From the NCBI RefSeq assembly GCF_000313135.1, contig NW_004457549.1, positions 12,278 to 76,277 on the forward strand: DNA of 64,000 bases. Reading direction: 5' to 3'. The translations under genes were made by a program, and so were the position numbers. Position 1 is the stretch's first letter; each line of letters starts with the position of its first letter. Shown one piece after another: positions 10,489 through 20,244 of this stretch. This stretch comes from Acanthamoeba castellanii str. Neff (Eukaryota > Discosea > Longamoebia > Acanthamoebidae). Under the pieces are notes generated by a model, which was not told where the DNA came from, did no database searches, and was given only the letters and a program-made list of their open reading frames with translations.

Positions 10489-12873
10489 ATGAAGGAAGGA
10501 GGCATAATGGAAGGACGTTACACTGCTGTTGATTCGATTCCTGGGCTCGTGGCGGGTCTGCGCAAGACATGGAAGAGCGGCAAGACGCTCAACCTCGAGT
10601 GGCGTCTGCAGCAGCTGCGCCAGCTGATCAAGTTGCTCAAGGAGAACGAGAACCAGGTACATCTTTTGTGTGCCACCCCTGCTGCCTCTTCGCATCAACC
10701 ACGATGACAATCCTTGGTGGGATCATCTGCCTCCCATTGATTTGCATCTCTTTTTTCATCATTAGATTATCGCGGCACTCAAGGCCGACCTGCGCTCGAC
10801 CGATTTGATTGCTGGCTCGGAGGTGGACAGCTCGATCAAGGAGGCGACCGCGGCCATCAAGAACCTGCCCGAGTGGTCCAAGCCCGAGGAGAAGTCGGTG
10901 CCCCTCATGCACAAGCCCGGCTCGGGCTTCATCGTCAAAGAGCCCTACGGCCTCGTCCTCATCATCTCCCCCGTACCCCCTCTCCTCCTTTCTCTTGGCC
11001 ACCGCACACGCACACACGCACACACCACCGCACACTAACGTGCGGCGATGGCGCTGTCGTCACAGTGGAACTACCCGATCTCGCTGCTCCTCAAGCCGTT
11101 GGTGGGCGCCATCTCCGCCGGTAACGTCGCATGCCTGAAGCCCTCCGAGGTCAGCGTCAACTGCTCGCGCGTCCTCTTTGACCTCATCCCCCGGTACATC
11201 TACGACCACGCACACGACACGACACGACACGACACGACACGACACGACACGACACGACACGACACACACGACACACATAGCTGATGGGAGTGGGGGTGGA
11301 CAGGTACCTGGATCAGGAGGCGGTGGTGGTGGTGGAGGGTGCAGTCGAGGAGACGCAGGCCCTGTTGAAGGAGGCCTGGGACTACATCTTCTACACGGGC
11401 AACGGCAAGGTGGGCCGCGAGGTCATGAAGGCCGCCTCGGCCAACCTGACCCCGGTCACCCTCGAGCTGGGCGGCAAGTCGCCCGTCATCCTCGACTCCC
11501 ATGTCAACCTCGACGTCGCCGCCAGGCGGCTCTGCTGGTGCGTTCTCTCTTCTTTCTCAGTTAACCAAGCCATGTTGCTGAACACACACACGCACACGCA
11601 CACACCGCCGCACACGCACAAACATACAGGGCCAAGTTCACGGTCAATGCTGGTCAGACTTGCGTCGCGCCGGACTACATTTTGGTCACCAAGGGTGCGT
11701 GCATTAGGCTGGGACGGGCTGGCCAGATGATGGGCGTGAACTGATCGTGTGCGTGGTGTGGTGGTGTGTGTGTGTCGTGGTGTGCCATTGTTTGCTTACA
11801 GACATGGAGAAGCCGCTGCTGGAGAAGATGGCGGCGACGCTGAAGGAGTTCTACGGCAACAACCCGAAGGCCACGGCGGACTACTCGCGCATCATCAACG
11901 AGCGACACACCCAGCGCGTCGCGGCGCTGATCGAAGGCCACGACGTGTTCGTGGGCGGCGAGGTGGACGTCGAGGACCGCTACATCGCGCCCACGATCCT
12001 GACCAACGTCGACACCAACGCCAAGGTGATGCAGGAGGAGATCTTCGGCCCGGTGCTGCCCATCGTGCCGGTCGACTCGGTCGAGCAGGCCATCGACTTC
12101 ATCAACGACAGGCCCAAGCCGCTCGCCCTCTACATCTTCTCGAACAGCAGCGCCACCCAGGACAAGGTCCTCAAGAACACCTTCTCCGGTACGACACACG
12201 ACACGACACGACACGACACGACACGACACGACACGACACGACACGACACGACACGACACGACACGACACGACACGACACGACACGACACGACACGACACG
12301 ACACGACACGACACGACACGACACGACACGACACGACACGACACGACACGACACGACACGACACGACACGACACGCATAGTGGCTGATAAAGGGGTGGTG
12401 GACAGGCGGTGTGGCGATCAACGACGCGATCCTGCAGGTGGTGTGCCCCGAGCTGCCCTTCGGCGGCGTGGGCGAGAGCGGCATGGGCGCCTACAACGGC
12501 AAGCACACCTTCGACACCTTCACCCACCGCAAGAGCGTCCTCAAGAGGTCTGTGACACACCGCACACCGCACGCGCACGCGCACGCGCACACGCACACGC
12601 ACACGCACACGCACACGCACACGCACACGCATACACCATCTCGATGATGCTCACGTTGTGCTGCTGCTGCTGCGCAGGGCCGTGTGGTCGGATCCGTCGC
12701 TGCGGTACCCGCCGTACACGGAGAGCAAGCTCAAGTGGCTCAAGCTGCTGGGCGGCGACCTCAAGATCCCCAGGTGGGTCGTGATCGCCCTCCTGGCCGT
12801 GCCCGTCATCGCCTTCGTCTTCTCCCGCTACGGCTTCCTCTTCAACAACGCCTCCTCCTCCGGCCGCCTCTAA
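10489..12873 (+). CDS. fatty aldehyde dehydrogenase (ALDH3-like), tail-anchored
   Basis: NAD(P)-dependent oxidation of long-chain aldehydes to acids, by homology to ALDH3. Motifs in order: NYPISLLLKPLVGAISAGN (cofactor pocket), IFYTGNGKVGREVMKAA, LELGGKSPVI with the general-base Glu, GQTCVAPDYIL with the catalytic Cys (about 11650-11685), and QEEIFGPVLPI and FGGVGESGMGAYNGKHTFDTFTH typical of ALDH3. The C-terminus carries one hydrophobic segment (VVIALLAVPVIAFVFSRYGF) just before the stop. This matches the tail anchor of animal ALDH3A2, so an ER or peroxisome location is inferred. ATG 10489 is the first in-frame ATG; 10507 is an alternative. At least seven introns, two occupied by ACACG repeats, one by an ACGCAC repeat. 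Confidence 0.9.
11211..11270. repeat. (ACACG)n microsatellite in ALDH intron
   Basis: About 10 copies between the exon ending ...FDLIPR and the exon starting YLDQEAVV. Confidence 0.95.
12191..12375. repeat. (ACACG)n microsatellite in ALDH intron, longest array
   Basis: About 36 near-perfect pentamer copies, the longest such array in the window. It nearly fills the intron between ...VLKNTFSG and GVAINDAIL. Confidence 0.97.
12571..12632. repeat. (ACGCAC)n microsatellite in ALDH intron
   Basis: CG/CA hexamer array in the intron before the last exon. Confidence 0.9.
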
Positions 12874-12959
12874 GCCACCCCACTCGCCCCCCCCCCACCC
12901 CCAATCTTTGCTTTTGTTGTTCAATTCATTGCGCTTCTCTTCCTCTGACGTCGGCTTCG

Positions 12960-15334
12960 CTATTCGGCTGCGCCGCGCTTTCGCTTTTGCTGTATCCGGG
13001 TCGAGCTGCGCGTGCCCTGGACCGCCGCTGTGGGCGCCGCCCGACGGGTCCGTCGGGTCCGCTTGGACGACGAAGTCTTGTCTTGCTGCTTGTCACCGTC
13101 GTCTTCTTCATCCGAGTCCGAGTCGCGTTGTTGGTTGTATTCGCGTATGGCCTTGTCCAACTCCTTCGTGTTGTAGGTGTAGTCCACAGCCTTCCTGGCC
13201 CGCCTCGATCTGGTATTCACAACATTTCTACAATAAAAAGAAATTAACAAATAAAAATAATAAAAACCTCGTGTGCGTGTGCGGTCGTGTGCGTGTGCGT
13301 AAATCATTACCTGGTGTCGATGCCAGCTTTGCGGGACCGGGCTTTCTTCTTCGCCGCCTTTTCCTCTTCCTGTGCGACACAACGCATGAGACGCGCTTGG
13401 AGTGGGGAGTGGAGAGAGTGGAGGGAGGTGGGTTACCAGTTCCCGGGCGAACAGCGGTGGTACGACCTCGTGCATGATCGTCGTCGCCAGCCGGCGCGCT
13501 TGTTTGTTCTTGTTGTCGATCAGATCATCCGCGAAGGCCTCGATTTCGGCCAACGTCGAACACACCTACGCAACACACGCACAAACGAACAGCACGACAC
13601 GCACGACACATGACACGACACGACACGCGCGTTAGTTATTCCGTGTTGTCCGCCAGCACTCGCGGCGAGTGGCGCGTACCAGTTTCCACTTGCCGGGCCT
13701 GATGATCGTGTATCGGTCGTCTTCGAGCAGCGGCAGCGTCTCGCGGTAGAGGTACGGGTGCCGCCCGCTGCTGAAGTACCAGTACAGCCGCGATCGCCCG
13801 TCACGCCCCAGCGCGGTCGGTCGCTGTCGTGTCGCACACGCCGTGCGTGTCGTGTGTCGCGCGTGCAGCGTGCAGCGTGTGCGTGCGGCGTGAGATTATG
13901 AGTGAGGACGGGTCGGGTCGGAGGCAGTACCAGCTGCGCATGGTCGCCCTTGGACCCAATCTCGTGTATCTCGGCCAACAGAGCCGCATTGGCATCCAAC
14001 TGGAGGTCGCACACCACCTTGAGGAGCAACACCTGCGCGACGCGCGTTTAGTGAGCGCACACGCCCACACGACACACGACACACACGACACACACGACAC
14101 ACACACGACACGCACACGACAAACACACGACACACACGTGCCTTGGTTCGCAGGGAGAGGGCGAGATAGTTGGAATTCTCGAGGGGATTGTCGGGGCCGA
14201 AGTAGGCCTCCATGGCCTCGTCCCAGTGCTTGTCCAGCTCCCGCTGCAGATAGCCCTCCCATCGCTCCATCCTACATCGGGTGCCCAGCCGTCAGTGTGT
14301 GTCGTGTGTGCGGTCGTGTGTGTGCAGTGTGCGTGTGCGGTGTGCGTGTGCGGTGTATGCGTGTCGTGTTGCGTGTGTGCGGTGGAGGAGTTACGTCAGC
14401 AAGGACGCGCCGCGACCAACGATGTTCTTGAGCAGGGCGATGTGTAGGTTGGCGAGGTGCTGGTAGCCGGCATTCTCCATCCAGGGCTCCGTCGCCTTGG
14501 CCTTCTTCCTCCTCCTCCTCTTCGCGTTCCTTTCGTCGTCGTCGTCGTCGCGTTCTTTGTCATCGTCGTCGTCATCATCTCCGCCTTCTTCTTCTTCTTC
14601 TTTCGCCTTCTCCCCCGCCTCTTCGCTTTCGTCATCGTCCTCTTTCTCCTTCTTCACTTGCCTTTTCCTCTTTCGCTCCTCTTTCGCCCCTTCTCCTTCT
14701 TCTTCTTCTTCGTGACCACCATTCGCCTCACTGTGGTCACCGTTCTGCTTCCCTTCCACTTCCTCTTCTTTCGCTTCTTCTTTCTCTTCTTCTTTCTCTT
14801 CTTGCTCCTTCTCCTTCTCCTTCTCCTTCTCCTTCTTGACGACCTTGTCGGCTTCTGCTACGGAAGATGACGATGGCGACGACGATGGTGGTGTGTCGCC
14901 ACCGTTGGTCGTGCTGCGGCTCTTCTCTTCTTGGTCGGCAGCCGCAGCGGCAGCGGCAGCGGAGAGGGCGCTGGCCTGGACCCTGTGCTCCTCGGCCACG
15001 CGCTCCAGCTCGACCAGTGCTCCCTCGAGTCCCTGGCAGCGCGCCCGGAGTGTAGTGCGAGTGAGTCAGTGTAGTGGCGAGGGTTGGAGATGGAGATGGA
15101 GATGAAGAGAAGAAGAGCGGAGTTGCTACAAATCAAATTGCTCAATCACACACCGGCCAGTGAGGAGGGAAATGAGGAGAACAGGGACGGGGGAGGTACC
15201 GAGAGATTGAAGGAGTGCAGCTTGAGATCGCCTTCGAAGGAATCCAGGAACGCGACCACGCTCGCAAACTCCCACATGCTCTGCAGCTCCTTCCTACGTC
15301 TTCGGTCATCTTCTGCCTCTCGTGGCGCTTCCAT
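12960..15334 (-). CDS. DDT/WHIM-type chromatin-remodelling protein (RSF1/CECR2-like)
   Basis: About eight exons read leftward from ATG 15334 to the stop at 12960-12962. The N-terminus has the DDT-like signature MWEFASVVAFLDSFEGDLKL, as in subunits that partner ISWI-type remodellers. A very long Lys/Glu/Asp-rich stretch follows (about 14930-14510), then YQHLANLHIALLKNIVG, WEGYLQRELDKHW and VLLLKVVCDLQLDANAAL, which fit the later helices of the DDT/WHIM region. A YWYFSSGRHPYLYRE segment resembles the WHIM 'RYW' element. The basic C-terminus (KRTRRTRRA, QQKRKRG) suggests nuclear localisation. No PHD finger or bromodomain is visible. Family assignment rests on motif resemblance only. The tail end is 86 bp from the convergent aldehyde dehydrogenase stop. 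Confidence 0.6.
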
Positions 15335-15454
15335 CTCTTGCACAAAAAATATCAATTAAATATCAATTAAATCAAAGCTTTGTTTTATTTATTTTTATTT
15401 TTTTGCCAATATCATTTATTATATCATTTATTTTATTTATATCAGCACCGGAAG
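15335..15454. promoter_or_regulatory. short AT-rich divergent promoter region
   Basis: Only 120 bp separate the start codons of the DDT-type gene (-) and the CDC123 homologue (+). The stretch is strikingly AT-rich (ATATCAATTAAAT repeats, T runs) between GC-rich exons. It must hold both core promoters unless 5' UTR introns exist. Confidence 0.5.
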
Positions 15455-17871
15455 ATGGAACTGACGGAAGATGAAGAGAAGCGATTGAGGGCCGAGTATG
15501 AGTTGAAGGAGACGCAGGTGCTCAACTGCATGTTCGCCAGTTGGTACCCCAACTACAGCAGCCACACGTTCAAGAGTCGAGTCGTGCCGCTACACGATGA
15601 ATTTGTGGAGTATCTGCAGGACGAAGGCACGATCTACCTGCCCAGCTCAGCCTACAAGGAGCGCAAACGCGAGATGGTCGACTACAGCGTGGACGAGTGG
15701 GCCGAAGACGACCCGGCCCTGCAGCGAAGGCGTGCTGCCGCCGCAAAGCTGAAACAAATCCATGAGATTGGGACTCAATCTGAGGTACTACTTGCATCGA
15801 GATTTCTTTATACTGATATACAACCGATATTACATGGATCGATATTACATGGATCGATATTACATGGATCGATATTACATGGATCGATGCTGTTGGGATG
15901 CAGCAAAGATCGAGTGAGCTCCCATCATTTCATCTTTACTCACAACATTTAATGGATGGCAGAGCGACAGTGAGAGCAGCGAAGAGGAGGAAGAAGAGGA
16001 AGAGCCCAAGTACGTGGAGTTCCCCGAGCTGGAGGAGGAGGTGGAACGCGCCATACGCGAGCNNNNNNNNNNNNNNNNNNNNNNNNNNNNNNNNNNNNNN
16101 NNNNNNNNNNNNNNNNNNNNNNNNNNNNNNNNNNNNNNNNNNNNNNNNNNNNNNNNNNNNNNNNNNNNNNNNNNNNNNNNNNNNNNNNNNNNNNNNNNNN
16201 NNNNNNNNNNNNNNNNNNNNNNNNNNNNNNNNNNNNNNNNNNNNNNNNNNNNNNNNNNNNNNNNNNNNNNNNNNNNNNNNNNNNNNNNNNNNNNNNNNNN
16301 NNNNNNNNNNNNNNNNNNNNNNNNNNNNNNNNNNNNNNNNNNNNNNNNNNNNNNNNNNNNNNNNNNNNNNNNNNNNNNNNNNNNNNNNNNNNNNNNNNNN
16401 NNNNNNNNNNNNNNNNNNNNNNNNNNNNNNNNNNNNNNNNNNNNNNNNNNNNNNNNNNNNNNNNNNNNNNNNNNNNNNGGGATGCAGCAAAGATCGAGTG
16501 AGCTCCCATCATTTCATCTTTACTCACAACATTTAATGGATGGCAGAGCGACAGTGAGAGCAGCGAAGAGGAGGAAGAAGAGGAAGAGCCCAAGTACGTG
16601 GAGTTCCCCGAGCTGGAGGAGGAGGTGGAACGCGCCATACGCGAGCTGGATGGCGCGGTCGTGCCCAAGCTCAACTGGAGCAGCCCCAAGGTCGGTCCGC
16701 CTCTTCTCTCTGCAACCCATCTCTGCACTCGCTTCGATCAGTCCATGCAAGCCTCTCTCGTGTGGGCTCTCGGCTCAACCTATGTACCGATTGCACAGGA
16801 CGCCAGCTGGATGAGCGTGGGCGGCACACTCAACTGCTCGTCGTTCGCCGACATATGCCTCCTCCTGAAGAGCTCCGATTTCGTGTCGCACGATCTGTCC
16901 TACGCGTACGCCCGCCATTGCCTGCTATGCGCACGGGCGCCGACCCACGCGCGCGACTGCTGACTATGCTCTGGCTCCTCCCGCAATCCAGGTTCTCGGA
17001 GAGTGTGGACGAGAAGGGCCGGCCCAGCCAGCTGAAGCGACCACCACAGTTCACGCTCGTGCTCCGGAAGTGGTTCGCGCTTTCGCCCGCCCTCGAGTTC
17101 AGGTGCTTCGTCAAGCGCCGCACCCTCGTCGGTACCGACTTCTGCATTCAACATGCGCCGCCCTTCTTCTTTTGCGTTCGCTGAGAGCTCTCTGGTCTCT
17201 CCTTCGCTGACGATGACGTGTCTCTCTGTTCAATCTTGGCGATGAAGGCATAAGCCAGCGGGACCCGGCCAAGTTCTATCCCTTCCTGCCGCGAATGAAG
17301 GCCGAGCTGCTGGAACTGATTGAAGACTTCTTCGACGCTCACATCCTCAGCTCCTTCCCCGACGAAAACGGTGCGCGCACCGACATCAGATGGTGATGGC
17401 CGCCATTCTAGCACGAGACCTCGCGGCTCTAACCACCTTCTTTTCTGTCTGTCATGTTCTGCAGTTGTCGTCGATGTGTACGTGGAGGAGGCCAAGAAGC
17501 GAGTGTGGCTGATGGACTTCAACCCGTTCGGGCCGGTCACCGACGGCATGCTGTTCTCGTGGGCCGAAATCTACACCGCGCCAACACCGACAGCCACGAC
17601 CACGACACAGCAACGGCCTCGACCAGCGATGGAGGCGGAGAATGAGAGCAAGACGACCAAGGAAGAGAGGAGTAAGACGGCCACGACGGTGGTCGACGTC
17701 GACGTCGACTTTCGAATCGTCGAGTCGGAGGCCGAGGTGCGCGTGAGTACGGCCAACAGCAGCCGATTCCCGGTCGACGTGGCGCGAGGCATGTTCGACG
17801 CCGCCACGGCGACCGACATCAACAAGCTCGTCGAGATGATGCAGTCCCAGGGCAAGCTCGCCAGCATGTGA
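15455..17871 (+). CDS. CDC123/D123 family protein, eIF2 assembly chaperone
   Basis: ATP-grasp-like D123 family; the yeast and human members chaperone assembly of eIF2 gamma with alpha. Exons 15455-15784, 16547-16690, 16799-16905, 16992-17131, 17248-17370 and 17465-17871 sum to 1251 nt (416 residues), close to the family size. Visible blocks: CMFASWYPNY near the N-terminus, DGAVVPKLNWSSPKDASWM, FTLVLRKWFALSPALEFRCF, GISQRD and VDVYVEEAKKRVWLMDFNPF near the C-terminus. The second exon is present twice because of the scaffold gap (see the 16063-16478 entry); I used the copy right of the gap. An insert of about 40 residues rich in Thr/Glu lies after WAEIYTAP. Confidence 0.92.
15823..15888. repeat. 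15-bp tandem repeat in CDC123 intron
   Basis: Four near-identical copies of a GATCGATATTACATG unit immediately upstream of the duplicated sequence that borders the assembly gap. Confidence 0.9.
15895..16646. other. assembly gap flanked by exact 168-bp direct duplication
   Basis: 16063-16478 is 416 N. The 168 bases 15895-16062 are identical to 16479-16646. The gap therefore joins two contigs that overlap. One copy plus the Ns is almost certainly artefactual, and the coding frame continues directly from either copy. Confidence 0.9.
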
Positions 17872-18558
17872 GCCCTCGATCGGCCGCTGCCCCAGCAAGT
17901 ATTGACGAGATCCCAAACGGGCTTCTTCGTTGACGATGATGATGAACCAAACCACACACGCCAACCGTGATGAGACATCGAGACAACAGGTCCTCTCTAC
18001 TCCTGTCTCTCTCTCTTCTCTCTTCTTTTTTGGTGATTATCATCATCGTCGTCGTCCGCCTTCACCCTTCTGTGGGAAAGACGACGAAAACAGAGCGAGC
18101 CATCTCTGTCACCCCCGTCCGACATTCCAGGTTTATTGTGGGCTTCCGTCGCTTCGTTGGCCTCCTTGTTGTTGTGTGGCGCGCTGGACCTCTCTGCTGC
18201 GGTTTGGATTTATCGTCGACGGGGCGAGCCGCGAGAGAAAAGGGAGAGCCGCGCGGCCAGGAAAGCATTCTTTCACTTTTCGCGAGCGAGAGCGACACCA
18301 AACCCGCCGTGTGCGGTCTTGCGCGTGTGTCTTTTACTCTCTCGAGCTATCGGTATTGAACACATAGAAACGACAGCCTTCTTGAAGGAAGGGCCATCTT
18401 CTTCTTCACCGAGCTCTCTCCTCGGCGCGCGAGCTTCTCCTCCTGCCCCGCACAACGACAGCTACGCCGCTGGCTGCAGTTCCTTTCACGGCTGCAACAC
18501 GACCTGCCTGCAGTTGCGTTCTGCACACGACAAGTTCGACGTTTCGACACCCGCAGCC
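17872..18558. other. intergenic / long 5' leader
   Basis: An open frame runs in from 18136 to the ATG at 18559, but its residues show no conserved pattern and the DNA has pyrimidine-rich runs (TCTCTCTCT). I treat it as UTR and promoter. Confidence 0.4.
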
Positions 18559-19146
18559 ATGTATAGCGACAACAACTTCTTCGCCTCGGCCTTCACCTTC
18601 GCCACTACGACGTCTTCTTCTTCGACCTCGCAGCAGCAGCTGCCGCAGCCGCCATCTTCGGCGGCGCTGGTCCACGGGAGCAACAGCGGTGGCGGCCACT
18701 ACAACAACACCTTCATGAACGCTGCGCCGTATGCTGCTGGTGCCAACCAGGCCCAGCTTCACGTCCACTACCTTCAAGTGCCGCCATCGCGCATTCCACC
18801 GCATCGAGAGGGACGGACATCGTCGAGATCGGCCCATCATCACGGCCGCGCAAGGAGCAGACCCTACATCGTCAAGCCGATCCAGAAGCGACTGGAGCGA
18901 ACGAGGCGCGACTCGATACCTTCCACTTCTTCGTCTCGATCGCGAACGCCCAACCTCTTCATCGATCAGCAGCAAGAACGACCCTCCAACGCCACTCCTC
19001 TGTCCTCCTCGGGTCAAATTCACACGCCGCTGGCCAACTTCGAAGCATCCTTCGACGGCATTGCAGCTCTCGGCTTCGATTTGGACGCCTTCGGCTCGAA
19101 TGAACGACTGATGGCCAACCCCCACACCCTCTACGCCTCTTCGTGA
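18559..19146 (+). CDS. hypothetical low-complexity protein, probably frameshifted 3' end
   Basis: A frame of 195 residues, Ser/Thr/Gln/His-rich, with a basic centre (YIVKPIQKRLERTRRDSIPS). No domain recognised. It stops at 19144-19146, but another frame immediately continues with protein-like sequence (VNDSALESNEQLLDEMTNCREELEADLIFAE...) and ends at a good donor, CAG|GTACTC at 19295/19296. A missing base in the CCCCC run at about 19119-19123 would join the two frames, so the annotated stop may be a sequencing error. Further 3' exons could not be placed. Confidence 0.4.
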   Translation: MYSDNNFFASAFTFATTTSSSSTSQQQLPQPPSSAALVHGSNSGGGHYNNTFMNAAPYAAGANQAQLHVHYLQVPPSRIPPHREGRTSSRSAHHHGRARSRPYIVKPIQKRLERTRRDSIPSTSSSRSRTPNLFIDQQQERPSNATPLSSSGQIHTPLANFEASFDGIAALGFDLDAFGSNERLMANPHTLYASS

Positions 19147-19295
19147 ACGACTCTGCCCTGGAATCGAACGAACAACTCCTCGACGAGATGACGAACTGCC
19201 GAGAGGAGCTCGAGGCCGATCTGATCTTCGCCGAAGCGAGCCGGAGCGGACTCGGCGGCTCGGTGGTGATGCGCAGCATGAGCACCGATATTCAG
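19147..19295 (+). CDS. probable continuation of the 18559 gene in a shifted frame
   Basis: About 50 acidic, helix-prone residues (EQLLDEMTNCREELEADLIF) end exactly at a GTACTC donor. No good independent start codon exists except an internal ATG at 19189, which supports a frameshifted exon over a separate gene. Confidence 0.35.
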
Positions 19296-20244
19296 GTACT
19301 CGTCGCGGCGGATTGGCATCTCTTTTAATTCGGTTTGATGTGAACCTTTTTGTTTGTCAATGCCCCAGACCCTGCCTGGCTGGTGGGTCTTGTGCACATC
19401 TTTCCTTGTACGTAGCCAGTTTGTGTTATCGCCTGTACATACCCTCTCCTGCGATCAATGCAAACATCTATTCCTCCTTGTTGATTCGTTTACACCTTCT
19501 AACTGCCCAACACAAGCCTGTTCGTTCGGCAAATGGTCCATGCATCTCCTGTCCTCTGGTCAAGTCGCTCTCCTCTTGCTGAAGGCGCTTGCGATAGATC
19601 TACAGTAACGTGACACCTTCCTCTCGCGCGGTACGCCGCCACAACCGAAGGAAATGAGGGCCTGGGCAATGGCGCGAGCTTGCTTGCTTGGGCTGACGCT
19701 CAGCCGTGGCCTCAAAGTAATGCTCTGTCGCACAGTTCTCGTCACGTTGGGTTGGAGGTTGGTGGGCGAACGAAGCGGCTGCAAACACTGAACGCCAGAA
19801 CAGGACCATGTCTTCTCCTGAGAACGGCGATCAAGGCAGTCGGACTCAAACGCTTTGCTCCTTGTCTTCTGCTTCCACAAGAAGATACCACATTCTGGTC
19901 TCTGCCGGGGCAACTCGTTGTTATCCCACTGGTGGATAAGACTAGTCTGGTGCTGGCCGTGGTTGGTACGACTCGTGAGGCCTTGTTCCTCGTCTTTCTC
20001 ATCTCTTCTGCTTGAACAACAGCTCCCCCCGCAGTGGCCCGTAAAGCGAGACGAAATTTCCCCGAAGCAGGAGATTTCGCTTGATCCTCACCCCGCACCA
20101 TCTTCTTGTTTGCCATCTTTCGAGATTGCAGTTCGCACCCACGACATCGAGTGTCTCTCCCTCCGTTTCGACGATCCTCGAGAACTTCCGACATCAGCCA
20201 TTTCCACTCTATCTGCCGAATGGGATAAATCGTCAAACACCACC
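19296..20244. other. no supported gene; possible intron, 3' exon and promoter
   Basis: Open frames of up to 110-165 codons occur on both strands but show no domain or splice pattern I can follow. The right part must include the promoter of the MFSD1-like gene. Confidence 0.4.

Noticed and set aside
6028..12390. Long open frames made of VVSCR or HDTTR repeats on either strand (also near 21155, 24104, 26632)
   Set aside because: They are translations of the pentanucleotide microsatellites, which lack stops in several frames, and they lie inside introns of genes with clear homology.
16014..16814. A second copy of the CDC123 exon as a genuine duplicated exon
   Set aside because: The duplication is base-perfect and ends exactly at the N run, which is the signature of overlapping contigs.
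19560..20236. Open frames of 110-165 codons on both strands
   Set aside because: They overlap each other, have no domain, and do not end at plausible splice sites.
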